Below, piece by piece: positions 7,596 to 14,939 of a stretch of DNA of 19,524 nt (position 1 is the stretch's first letter; each line of letters starts with the position of its first letter). Origin of the DNA: Neisseria shayeganii 871 (GTDB taxonomy: Bacteria; Pseudomonadota; Gammaproteobacteria; Burkholderiales; Neisseriaceae). The notes beneath the pieces are model-generated. The model ran no database searches, was not told the origin of the DNA, and worked only from the letters and a program-made list of their open reading frames with translations. Location: positions 1,807,213 to 1,826,736 of the forward strand of contig NZ_JH164926.1 in NCBI RefSeq assembly GCF_000226875.1, given 5' to 3'. A program made the position numbers and the translations under genes.

Positions 7596-7598
7596 ACC

Positions 7599-9113
7599 AT
7601 GAAACTGAACCGCACGCTGATTATTTCCGTCTTCATCGTGGCCAGTTGCGGGCTGGCCTACGAGCTGATTATGGCGGCGCTGGCCAGCTATCTGTTGGGC
7701 GACAGCATTCTGCAGTTTTCGTCCATCATCGGCCTGTATCTGTTTGCCATGGGCATCGGCGCGCACCTGACCCGCTACATCAAAGACGAAGACGCGCTCA
7801 CGCGCTTTATCGAAATCGAGCTTTTGGTGGGCGTCATCGGCGGCCTCTCGGCGCTTTTGCTGTTTGTGGCCTTCGGCCTCTCCGCCGCGCCTTTCCGCAC
7901 CCTGCTCTACGCGCTGGTGCTGATTGTGGGCACCGTGGTGGGCATGGAGATTCCGCTGGTGATGCGGGTGCTCAACCAGCAGCAGGCCGACTTCAAAGAA
8001 CTGGTGTCGCGCGTGCTCACCTTCGATTATCTGGGCGCGTTGGCGGTGTCGCTGCTGTTTCCGCTGGTGTTGGCGCCGCGGCTGGGCATGGCGCGTTCGG
8101 CCCTGCTGTTCGGCCTGCTCAATGCGGCGGTGGCGGTGCTGACGGCCAAGATTTTCCGCCGCCAGCTACCGCGCTATGCCGCCATCCAAATCCGCGGCAC
8201 CGCCGTGCTGGCCGTGCTCGCCGTGGCCTTTATCTACGCCAACCACATCACCTTCCGCGCCGAACAGAGCTATTTCGGCGACCCGGTGGTGTATGAAAGC
8301 CATTCGCCCTACCAGCGGCTGGTGGTGACCCAATGGAAAGACGATGTGCGCCTGTATCTCAACGGCAACCTGCAGTTTTCCTCGCGCGACGAAGCCCGCT
8401 ACCACGAGGCTTTGGTGCTGCCGGCGATGCAGATGGCCGAACGGCCGCAGCGCGTGCTGATTCTGGGCGGCGGCGACGGCCTGGCCGCGCGCGAAGTGCT
8501 GAAATATCCGTCGGTGGAACACATCACCCTGGTGGATCTCGACCCCGACATGACCCGCACCTTCACCACTTCCGCCACCCTCAGCCGCCTCAACGAAGGC
8601 TCGCTCAGCCACCCCAAAGTGCAGGTGGTCAACGACGACGCCGCCAAATGGCTGGAAGGCAACCGCCATCAATTCGACGTCATCATCATCGACCTGCCCG
8701 ACCCCGCCAATTTTTCGTTGGGCAAACTCTATTCCGTGCCCATGTACCGCTTGGTGGCCCGCCATCTGGCGCCGCAGGGGCGGGTGGTGGTGCAGTCCAC
8801 CTCGCCGTATTTCGCGCCCAACGCCTATTGGTCGGTGGTGGCCACGCTGGAAGCGGCCGGCCTCCACACCGCACCTTATCATGTGTATGTGCCCTCTTTC
8901 GGCGAATGGGGCTTTGTGCTCGCCGCCCGCGAAAACCACTTCCCGCTGCCGCAGCGCTTCGATGTGCCCACCCGCTTTCTCAACGCCCAAACCGCCGCCG
9001 AAATGTTCCGTTTCCCGCCCGATATGGCTCGGCGGCAGGTGGAACCGAACTATTTGAACACCCAGATTCTGGTCAGCTACTTCGAGCAGGACTGGAGCGA
9101 AGTGATGCGTTAG
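7599..9113 (+). CDS. Membrane-anchored polyamine aminopropyltransferase (spermidine-synthase-like)
   Basis: The 504-residue protein has about seven hydrophobic segments (roughly 7-28, 36-56, 72-94, 100-122, 143-162, 166-186, 201-216) followed from about residue 225 by a spermidine-synthase fold. The S-adenosyl donor site GGGDG is at 290-294, VDLDPD at 312-317, and the catalytic-type DLPDP at 365-369, followed by LYS. The soluble SpeE family is about 280-300 residues, so the N-terminal half is an added membrane domain. The acid residues of the active site are kept, so aminopropyl transfer is likely, but the acceptor is unknown. It may be co-transcribed with serB and lies 110 bp before the FAD oxidoreductase, a pairing known in other proteobacteria. 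The TAG stop overlaps a repeat end (9110-9123). Confidence 0.85.
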   Translation: MKLNRTLIISVFIVASCGLAYELIMAALASYLLGDSILQFSSIIGLYLFAMGIGAHLTRYIKDEDALTRFIEIELLVGVIGGLSALLLFVAFGLSAAPFRTLLYALVLIVGTVVGMEIPLVMRVLNQQQADFKELVSRVLTFDYLGALAVSLLFPLVLAPRLGMARSALLFGLLNAAVAVLTAKIFRRQLPRYAAIQIRGTAVLAVLAVAFIYANHITFRAEQSYFGDPVVYESHSPYQRLVVTQWKDDVRLYLNGNLQFSSRDEARYHEALVLPAMQMAERPQRVLILGGGDGLAAREVLKYPSVEHITLVDLDPDMTRTFTTSATLSRLNEGSLSHPKVQVVNDDAAKWLEGNRHQFDVIIIDLPDPANFSLGKLYSVPMYRLVARHLAPQGRVVVQSTSPYFAPNAYWSVVATLEAAGLHTAPYHVYVPSFGEWGFVLAARENHFPLPQRFDVPTRFLNAQTAAEMFRFPPDMARRQVEPNYLNTQILVSYFEQDWSEVMR

Positions 9114-9135
9114 AACCTGTTCATCATCTTCCTTA
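9110..9135. repeat. Solo end of the inverted-repeat element
   Basis: TTAGAACCTGTTCA (9110-9123) matches the ends of the 3715-3882 element, and similarity continues into the next 12 bases (ATCATCTTCC here, ACAACTTCTT there). No opposite end is seen before 9224. The TAG at 9111-9113 is the stop of the upstream gene. Confidence 0.45.
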
Positions 9136-9158
9136 TTCTTGATTCAGCCCTCGCCCCT

Positions 9159-9207
9159 TTTCAGGTAGCCTGCGGCCGTCATCTGTCCAGCCTCAGGCTA
9201 CCTGAAA
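9159..9207. terminator. Inverted uptake-sequence pair with long loop
   Basis: TTTCAGGTAGCCTG (9159-9172) and CAGGCTACCTGAAA (9194-9207) form a 14-bp perfect stem with a 21-nt loop. No strong T-tract follows on the plus strand, so termination between the two genes may be partial. Confidence 0.45.
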
Positions 9208-9223
9208 GCCGTTTGTCCGCCCT

Positions 9224-10828
9224 ATGTCTGTTTCCCGCCGCCGATTCCTTGCCTACACCGCCGCCTTGGGCGGCTCCGCCGCCGCGGCTTGGTTCGGCCA
9301 CCGCCACTTAAACCCAATGCCCGGCGTACAGGTGAACCGCCACGGCCTGCCGCTGGGCCACCTGCTGCGTGACCGCAGCCTGCCGCAAAACGTAGGCGCC
9401 GAACACCGCTGCCACACCCTCATCCTCGGCAGCGGTGCCGCCGGCCTCTCTGCCGCCTGGTATCTGGCCAAACACGGCCGGCGCGACATCGTGCTGGCCG
9501 AAGGCATGGAGCCCGACGGCAACAATGCCGGCTACTACCGCCACGGCCTCGGCGCCCCCACCGCCGCCCACTACCTCGCCCTGCCTTCCGCAGAAAGCGA
9601 ATACGTGCGCGAAATGCTGCGCGACTTCGGTATCCTGCAAGCCGACGGCCGCTACCGCGAAACCGATTTGGTGCACGCCCCCGAAGAGCGGCTGCTGCAC
9701 AAAAACCGCTGGCAGAGCGCGCTGCTGCCGCAGGAAGACGCCGACAGCCGCCGCTTTTACGCGCTGATCGAACAACTGAAAACCGCCCGCGGCAGCGACG
9801 GGCGCAAACTGTTCGCCCTGCCCGTGGCCCTGTCTTCGCAAGACGCCGCCTGGCGCAAGCTCGACCGCCTCAGCTTCGCCGCCTGGCTCGACCGCGAAAA
9901 CTACCGCTCCCCCTCGCTGCGCTGGTATCTCGACTACTGCTGCCGCGACGACTACGGCCAAGGCATAGACGCCGTTTCCGCCTTTGCCGGCCTGCACTAC
10001 TTCGCCGCACGCGGCCCCGCCCAAGACACCGTGCTCACCTGGCCCGACGGCCTCGCCCATCTTTCCCGCCAACTGCGCCGCCACGCCGGCCTGCAGCCGG
10101 CAGACGGTTTCGCCCGCGCCCCGCAACAACCCTGCACCGTCAACGCCAGTGCCCTGCAAATTGAAGAACACGGCGACCACGTGGCCGTGGTGCTGCGCCA
10201 CAACCTGAGCGGCGAAACCGTGCGTTTCCGCGCGCAGCAGGTGGTGGCCGCCATGCCGCTGATGGTGGCCGCGCGCATTCTCGCCGATGCCGCCGCTTAC
10301 GGTTTCGGCCACGCCCTGCCCGAATACGCGCCCTGGCTGGTGGCCAACTTCGTGCTGCACCGATTCCCGGACGAACCAGCCGGCAGCGATTTGGCTTGGG
10401 ACAACGTGGTGCACGGCGGCAGCGGCCTGGGCTATGTGGTGGCCACCCACCAGCTGATCCGCGTCGCCAAACCCGAACGCACCATCTTCACCGCCTACAC
10501 CGCCCTCAACCACGACCGCCCGCAAAACGTGCGCCGCTGGCTGTTGGCCGCCGGCGACCAAGAACTGCTGCACCACGCCGCACGCGACCTCACCGCCGCC
10601 TACGGCCGCGCCTTCTGGCGGCATGTGGAACATGTGGACATCAGCGTGCGCGCCCACGGCATGAGCGTACCCCAACCGGGCTACCTGAACGACCCGCTGC
10701 TGCTCGCCCTGCGCCGCCACCGCTCCCGCCTGCACTTCGCCCACAGCGATTTAAGCGGCTATTCCGTGTTTGAAGAAGCCGTGTATTGGGGCGTGGAAGC
10801 CGCCAAACAGATTCTGGCGCAGCCGTAA
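9224..10828 (+). CDS. FAD-dependent oxidoreductase with twin-arginine signal
   Basis: The 534-residue protein begins SRRRFLAYTAALGGSAAAAW, a Tat-type signal with a short hydrophobic core, which implies export of a folded flavoprotein. A Rossmann FAD-binding motif GSGAAG is at 69-74, with the ribose-binding acid at E93. Further blocks match a family of amine-oxidase-like flavoproteins: GYYRHGLGAPTAAHYLALP near 103-121 and YCCRDDYG further on. The substrate is unknown. It follows the membrane aminopropyltransferase by 110 bp, so a polyamine or polyamine-modified substrate is a reasonable inference but not shown. A one-mismatch uptake sequence lies inside (10678-10689, read as Gly-Tyr-Leu-Asn). 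Confidence 0.8.
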   Translation: MSVSRRRFLAYTAALGGSAAAAWFGHRHLNPMPGVQVNRHGLPLGHLLRDRSLPQNVGAEHRCHTLILGSGAAGLSAAWYLAKHGRRDIVLAEGMEPDGNNAGYYRHGLGAPTAAHYLALPSAESEYVREMLRDFGILQADGRYRETDLVHAPEERLLHKNRWQSALLPQEDADSRRFYALIEQLKTARGSDGRKLFALPVALSSQDAAWRKLDRLSFAAWLDRENYRSPSLRWYLDYCCRDDYGQGIDAVSAFAGLHYFAARGPAQDTVLTWPDGLAHLSRQLRRHAGLQPADGFARAPQQPCTVNASALQIEEHGDHVAVVLRHNLSGETVRFRAQQVVAAMPLMVAARILADAAAYGFGHALPEYAPWLVANFVLHRFPDEPAGSDLAWDNVVHGGSGLGYVVATHQLIRVAKPERTIFTAYTALNHDRPQNVRRWLLAAGDQELLHHAARDLTAAYGRAFWRHVEHVDISVRAHGMSVPQPGYLNDPLLLALRRHRSRLHFAHSDLSGYSVFEEAVYWGVEAAKQILAQP

Positions 10829-10851
10829 ACGCCGCTTCATGCCGCACCGCA

Positions 10852-10879
10852 GGCTACCTGAAACCGTTTTCAGGTAGCC
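10852..10879. terminator. Inverted uptake-sequence hairpin after the FAD oxidoreductase
   Basis: GGCTACCTGAAA (10852-10863) pairs with TTTCAGGTAGCC (10868-10879), a 12-bp stem with a 4-nt loop. CGATGAATCC follows on the plus strand, so no U-tract is present and terminator strength is doubtful. Confidence 0.5.
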
Positions 10880-10929
10880 CGATGAATCCCGTGCAAAAAC
10901 CGGCACTCGGCATTGAAATTTTCCCTTAT

Positions 10930-10959
10930 TTGCACTAAATTGCTGCCTTGCACAATAAT
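10930..10959 (+). promoter_or_regulatory. Possible promoter of the DUF3683 oxidoreductase gene
   Basis: TTGCAC (10930-10935) and AATAAT (10954-10959) are 18 bp apart in a locally AT-rich stretch of the 189-bp gap, about 60 bp before the chosen start. Confidence 0.4.
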
Positions 10960-11017
10960 AAGCTGTCCGCCATCCGTTTGCCGCGCGACAGGCCACCACA
11001 CCCCACGGAACCACACC

Positions 11018-14000
11018 ATGAGCACCAGCGCCCGCATCCGCGAAATCCCCTACAACTACACTTCCTATTCCGACCGCGAAATCGTGATCCGCCTGTTGGG
11101 CGAGCCGGCTTGGGAAACCCTGGAAAACCTGCGCTCGCAACGCCGCACCGGCCGTTCGGCACGCATGCTGTTCGAGGTGTTGGGCGATATTTGGGTGGTG
11201 ATGCGCAACCCCTATCTGGTGGACGACCTGCTCGAACACCCCGACCGTCAGGCCGCGCTGGTGAAAGAAATGCGCCACCGCCTGAACGAAGTTTATAAAC
11301 GCCGCGACGACAACAGCGACGTGCTGCGCTTGGTGCAGGCCGCCGAAAGCGCGGTCAACCGCTTTGCCGACAGCTTCGCCACCACCCAGCTCAAACGCGC
11401 GCAGATTCTGGAGCGCCTCTCCAAAATCACCAAAAAACACAACATCATGTTCGACGGCCTGGCGCGGGTGGTGCACGTCACCGACGCCACCGACTGGCGC
11501 GTGGAATATCCCTTCGTCGTCATCAATCCCGACAAAGAATCCGAAGTCGCCCCGCTGGTGCGCGCGCTGATCGAGCTCGACCTCACCATCATCCCGCGCG
11601 GCGGCGGCACCGGCTACACCGGCGGCGCCGTGCCGCTGGATGCCATGAGCGCGGTCATCAACACCGAAAAACTCGACCGCCACCACGGCGTGCAGTATGT
11701 GGCGCTGCCCGGCTTGGAAGGCAAGCACCCCATCATCCACTGCGGCGCCGGCGTGGTCACCCGCCGCGTGGAAGAAACCGCCAGCGCCGCCAAACTCGTG
11801 TTTGCGGTGGATCCCACCTCCGCCGATGCCTCCTGCGTGGGCGGCAACGTGGCCATGAACGCCGGCGGCAAAAAAGCCGTGCTGTGGGGCACCGCGCTCG
11901 ACAACCTGGCCTATTGGAAAATGGTCAACCCGCAGGGCGAATGGCTGAAAATCGAACGGGTGCGCCACAACTTCGGCAAAATCCACGACGAAGACACGGC
12001 GCTTTTCGACGTGCACACCCTCAAAGACGACGGCGAAACCATCGCCAAAACCGAACGCCTCGAAATCCCCGGCCACAAATTCCGCAAAGTCGGCCTCGGC
12101 AAAGACGTGACCGACAAATTCCTCGCCGGCCTGCCCGGCGTGCAGAAAGAAGGCACCGACGGCATCATCACCAGCGTGGCCTTTGTGCTGCACCGCATGC
12201 CCGCGCACACGCGCACCGTCTGCCTGGAGTTCTTCGGCACCGTGGCCAACGCCACGCCCTCCATCGTGGAAATCCGCGACTTCCTGCTCGGCCACCCTTC
12301 GGTGAAACTGGCCGGCTTGGAGCATTTGGACTGGCGTTATGTGCGCGCGGTGGGCTATGCCACCAAGGCCGCCGGCAAAGGCCGCCCGAAGATGGTGCTG
12401 ATTTCCGACATCGTTTCCGACGACGAAGCCGCGGTGGAAGCCGCCGCCGAGCACATGGTCGAGCTGGCGCGCGCCCGCGAAGGCGAAGGCTTCATCGCCG
12501 TCAGCCCCGAAGCGCGCAAAACCTTCTGGCTCGACCGCAGCCGCACCGCCGCCATCGCCAAACACACCAATGCCTTCAAAATCAACGAAGACGTGGTGAT
12601 TCCGCTGGAACGGCTGGGCGAATACTCCGACGGCATCGAGCGCATCAACATCGAGCTTTCCATCCAAAACAAACTCAAACTGTGCCACGCCCTGCTGCAA
12701 TACCTTTCAGGTAGCCTGCCGGTAGACAAAATGGGCACCGACCTGCCGCCCAGCGAGTTGTTGGGCGAACGTGCCGAGCACGCCAAAGCCCATGTGGAGG
12801 CCGTGCAGGCGCGCTGGCAATGGCTGCTCGACCACCTCGACCAACCCCTGGGCGAATACCGCGCCCGCTTCGGCGAAGCGGTGAATGCGCTTTCAGGTAG
12901 CCGGAACAGCGACTCCTGCTTCATCACCATGCGCGACTTCCGCCTGCGCGTGTCGGTAAAAGAAGACATCATGAAGCCCCTGGCCGAAATCTTCAGCGGC
13001 CAGGCCGACAGCAACATCATGAAAGGCTTGGACAAAATCCACGCCAAAGTGGTGCGCGGCCGCGTGTTCGTCGCCCTGCACATGCACGCGGGCGACGGCA
13101 ATGTGCACACCAACATCCCGGTCAATTCCGACGACTACGAGATGCTGCAAACCGCCCACAAAGCGGTGGCGCGCATCATGAACATCGCCCGCAGCCTCAA
13201 CGGCGTGATTTCCGGCGAACACGGCATCGGCATCACCAAGCTCGAATTCCTCACCGACGAAGAAATGCAGCCCTATTGGGACTACAAAGCCAAAGTCGAT
13301 CCTCACGGCCGCTTCAACCGCCACAAGCTGATGAAAGGCTCGGATTTGAGCCGCGCCTACACGCCCTCTTTCGAGCTGTTGGGCTTCGAATCGCTGATCA
13401 TGGAGCAGTCCGACTTGGGCAAGATTGCCGATTCGGTGAAAGACTGCCTGCGCTGCGGCAAATGCAAACCGGTGTGTTCCACCCACGTGCCGCGCGCCAA
13501 CCTGCTCTACAGCCCGCGCAATAAAATCCTCGGCGTCGGCCTCTTAACCGAAGCGTTTTTGTACGAAGAGCAAACCCGCCGCGGCGTGTCGATGCGCCAT
13601 TTCGACGAATTGCACGACGTGTCCGACCACTGCACCGTCTGCCACCGCTGCGTGAAACCCTGTCCGGTGAAAATCGACTTCGGCGACGTCACCGTGGCCA
13701 TCCGCAACTATCTGCGCAAAGCCGGCAAACAGCGTTTCCACCCCGCCGTGGCCGCCGGCATGGCCCTGCTCAACGCCAAAGACCCGCGCACCATCAAAAT
13801 CCTGCGCAAAGGCGTGGCCGAAACCGGCTTCAAGTTGCAAAACTTCGGCTACGAAATGGGCCGCAAATTCAAGCTCGGCGGCGAAAAACAGAAAGCCGAA
13901 CCCGCCGCCACCCTCGGCAAACCACCGGTGCGCGAGCAAATCGTCCATTTCATCAACCGCCCGCTGCCGCGCCATGTGCCGATTAAAACCGCGCGCGCGC

Positions 14001-14845
14001 TGTTAAACATTGAAGACGACAAAACCGTGCCCATCATCCGCAACCCCGCCATGCCGGAAGATGCGGAAGCCGTGTTCTACTTCCCCGGCTGCGGCTCCGA
14101 GCGCCTGTTCAGCCAAGTCGGCCTCGCCACCCAGGCCATGCTCTACCATGTAGGCGTGCAAACCGTGCTGCCGCCCGGCTATCTGTGCTGCGGCTACCCG
14201 CAGGCTGCAGGCGGCCAGGACGACAAAGCGCAGAAGATGATTACCGAAAACCGCGTGCTGTTCCACCGCATGGCCAACACCCTCAACTACCTCGACATCA
14301 AAACCGTGGTGGTGAGCTGCGGCACCTGCTACGACAGCCTCGCCGGCTACCGCTTCGAAGACATCTTCCCCGGCTGCCGCATCATCGACATCCACGAATA
14401 CCTGCTGGAAAAAGGCGTGAAACTCGACGGCCTACAGGGCCGCCAATACCTGTATCACGACCCCTGCCACAGCCCGATCAAAACCATGAACCCCACCCAA
14501 ATGGCTTCCGAGCTCATGGGCAAGCCGGTGGTGTTGAGCGACCGCTGCTGCGGCGAGAGCGGCATGTTTGCGGTGAAACGCCCCGACATCGCCACCCAGG
14601 TGAAATTCCGCAAGCAGGAAGAAATCGAAAAAAACCTCAAGCAACTGCCGCAAGACGGCAGCCCGGTGAAACTGCTCACCTCCTGCCCCGCCTGCTTACA
14701 GGGCCTCTCGCGCTACACCGACGACAACCCGGTTGATGCCGACTACATCGTCATCGAAATGGCGAAAACCGTATTGGGCGAGAATTGGCAAAACGACTTC
14801 GTCCACCGAGCCAACAACGGCGGCATGGAAAAAGTATTGCTCTAA
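11018..14845 (+). CDS. FAD-linked oxidase / Fe-S oxidoreductase fusion with N-terminal DUF3683-type domain
   Basis: The 1275-residue protein combines several modules. An N-terminal domain of about 150 residues appears to be DUF3683 (from memory). An FAD-binding PCMH domain carries RGGGTGYTGG at 194-203. An FAD-oxidase C-terminal-type domain follows, including GDGNVHTN and SGEHGIGITK. Two Cys clusters (C810/813/816/820 and C872/875/878/882) look like a dicluster 4Fe-4S ferredoxin. Two CCG-type halves follow (C1025, CC1057-1058, C1101/1104; C1150, CC1177-1178, C1223/1226). It resembles a GlcD and GlcF-type pair in one chain, like E. coli YdiJ but longer; a 2-hydroxyacid dehydrogenase is inferred, with substrate unknown. 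ATG 11018 is preferred to an upstream ATG at 10913, which lies before the promoter. Two uptake sequences are internal. Confidence 0.85.
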   Translation: MSTSARIREIPYNYTSYSDREIVIRLLGEPAWETLENLRSQRRTGRSARMLFEVLGDIWVVMRNPYLVDDLLEHPDRQAALVKEMRHRLNEVYKRRDDNSDVLRLVQAAESAVNRFADSFATTQLKRAQILERLSKITKKHNIMFDGLARVVHVTDATDWRVEYPFVVINPDKESEVAPLVRALIELDLTIIPRGGGTGYTGGAVPLDAMSAVINTEKLDRHHGVQYVALPGLEGKHPIIHCGAGVVTRRVEETASAAKLVFAVDPTSADASCVGGNVAMNAGGKKAVLWGTALDNLAYWKMVNPQGEWLKIERVRHNFGKIHDEDTALFDVHTLKDDGETIAKTERLEIPGHKFRKVGLGKDVTDKFLAGLPGVQKEGTDGIITSVAFVLHRMPAHTRTVCLEFFGTVANATPSIVEIRDFLLGHPSVKLAGLEHLDWRYVRAVGYATKAAGKGRPKMVLISDIVSDDEAAVEAAAEHMVELARAREGEGFIAVSPEARKTFWLDRSRTAAIAKHTNAFKINEDVVIPLERLGEYSDGIERINIELSIQNKLKLCHALLQYLSGSLPVDKMGTDLPPSELLGERAEHAKAHVEAVQARWQWLLDHLDQPLGEYRARFGEAVNALSGSRNSDSCFITMRDFRLRVSVKEDIMKPLAEIFSGQADSNIMKGLDKIHAKVVRGRVFVALHMHAGDGNVHTNIPVNSDDYEMLQTAHKAVARIMNIARSLNGVISGEHGIGITKLEFLTDEEMQPYWDYKAKVDPHGRFNRHKLMKGSDLSRAYTPSFELLGFESLIMEQSDLGKIADSVKDCLRCGKCKPVCSTHVPRANLLYSPRNKILGVGLLTEAFLYEEQTRRGVSMRHFDELHDVSDHCTVCHRCVKPCPVKIDFGDVTVAIRNYLRKAGKQRFHPAVAAGMALLNAKDPRTIKILRKGVAETGFKLQNFGYEMGRKFKLGGEKQKAEPAATLGKPPVREQIVHFINRPLPRHVPIKTARALLNIEDDKTVPIIRNPAMPEDAEAVFYFPGCGSERLFSQVGLATQAMLYHVGVQTVLPPGYLCCGYPQAAGGQDDKAQKMITENRVLFHRMANTLNYLDIKTVVVSCGTCYDSLAGYRFEDIFPGCRIIDIHEYLLEKGVKLDGLQGRQYLYHDPCHSPIKTMNPTQMASELMGKPVVLSDRCCGESGMFAVKRPDIATQVKFRKQEEIEKNLKQLPQDGSPVKLLTSCPACLQGLSRYTDDNPVDADYIVIEMAKTVLGENWQNDFVHRANNGGMEKVLL
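12706..12717 (-). repeat. DNA uptake sequence inside the DUF3683 gene
   Basis: Exact TTCAGGTAGCCT, read as Ser-Gly-Ser-Leu. A one-mismatch copy 186 bp on (12892-12903) is read as Ser-Gly-Ser-Arg in the same frame. Confidence 0.85.
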
Positions 14846-14861
14846 AGCGGTATAGGCAAAA

Positions 14862-14904
14862 CTCAGGCTACCTGAAAACAGATTCAGGTAGCCTGAGACC
14901 TTTT
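14862..14904. terminator. Bidirectional terminator from paired uptake sequences
   Basis: CTCAGGCTACCTGAA (14862-14876) pairs with TTCAGGTAGCCTGAG (14883-14897), a 15-bp perfect stem with a 6-nt loop between the convergent oxidoreductase and prfC genes. T-rich tails follow on both strands (ACCTTTT on plus; TTTTGCC on minus). Confidence 0.75.
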
Positions 14905-14913
14905 GAGACCTTT
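14895..14913. repeat. Two tandem GAGACCTTT repeats
   Basis: GAGACCTTT occurs at 14895-14903 and again at 14905-14913, overlapping the hairpin tail. These match the ends of the IS-like remnants near 16.6-17.1 kb and at the window edges. Confidence 0.4.
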
Positions 14914-14939
14914 ATTGATGATTTGCCGTTTTGCAAGCA

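Noticed and set aside
9131..9143. CCTTATTCTTGAT shared with 17287-17299 at the argG end
   Set aside because: A single 13-bp match is within chance expectation for a window of this size.
9308..10744. Minus-strand open frame opposite the FAD oxidoreductase
   Set aside because: It is a shadow of the real gene; low-complexity Val/Ala/Gly/Gln composition and no domain.
10751..12700. Long minus-strand open frame (649 codons) opposite the DUF3683 gene and oxidoreductase end
   Set aside because: It mirrors GC-rich codons of two secure plus-strand genes, is rich in His, Gly, Ala and Val repeats, and has no recognisable domain.
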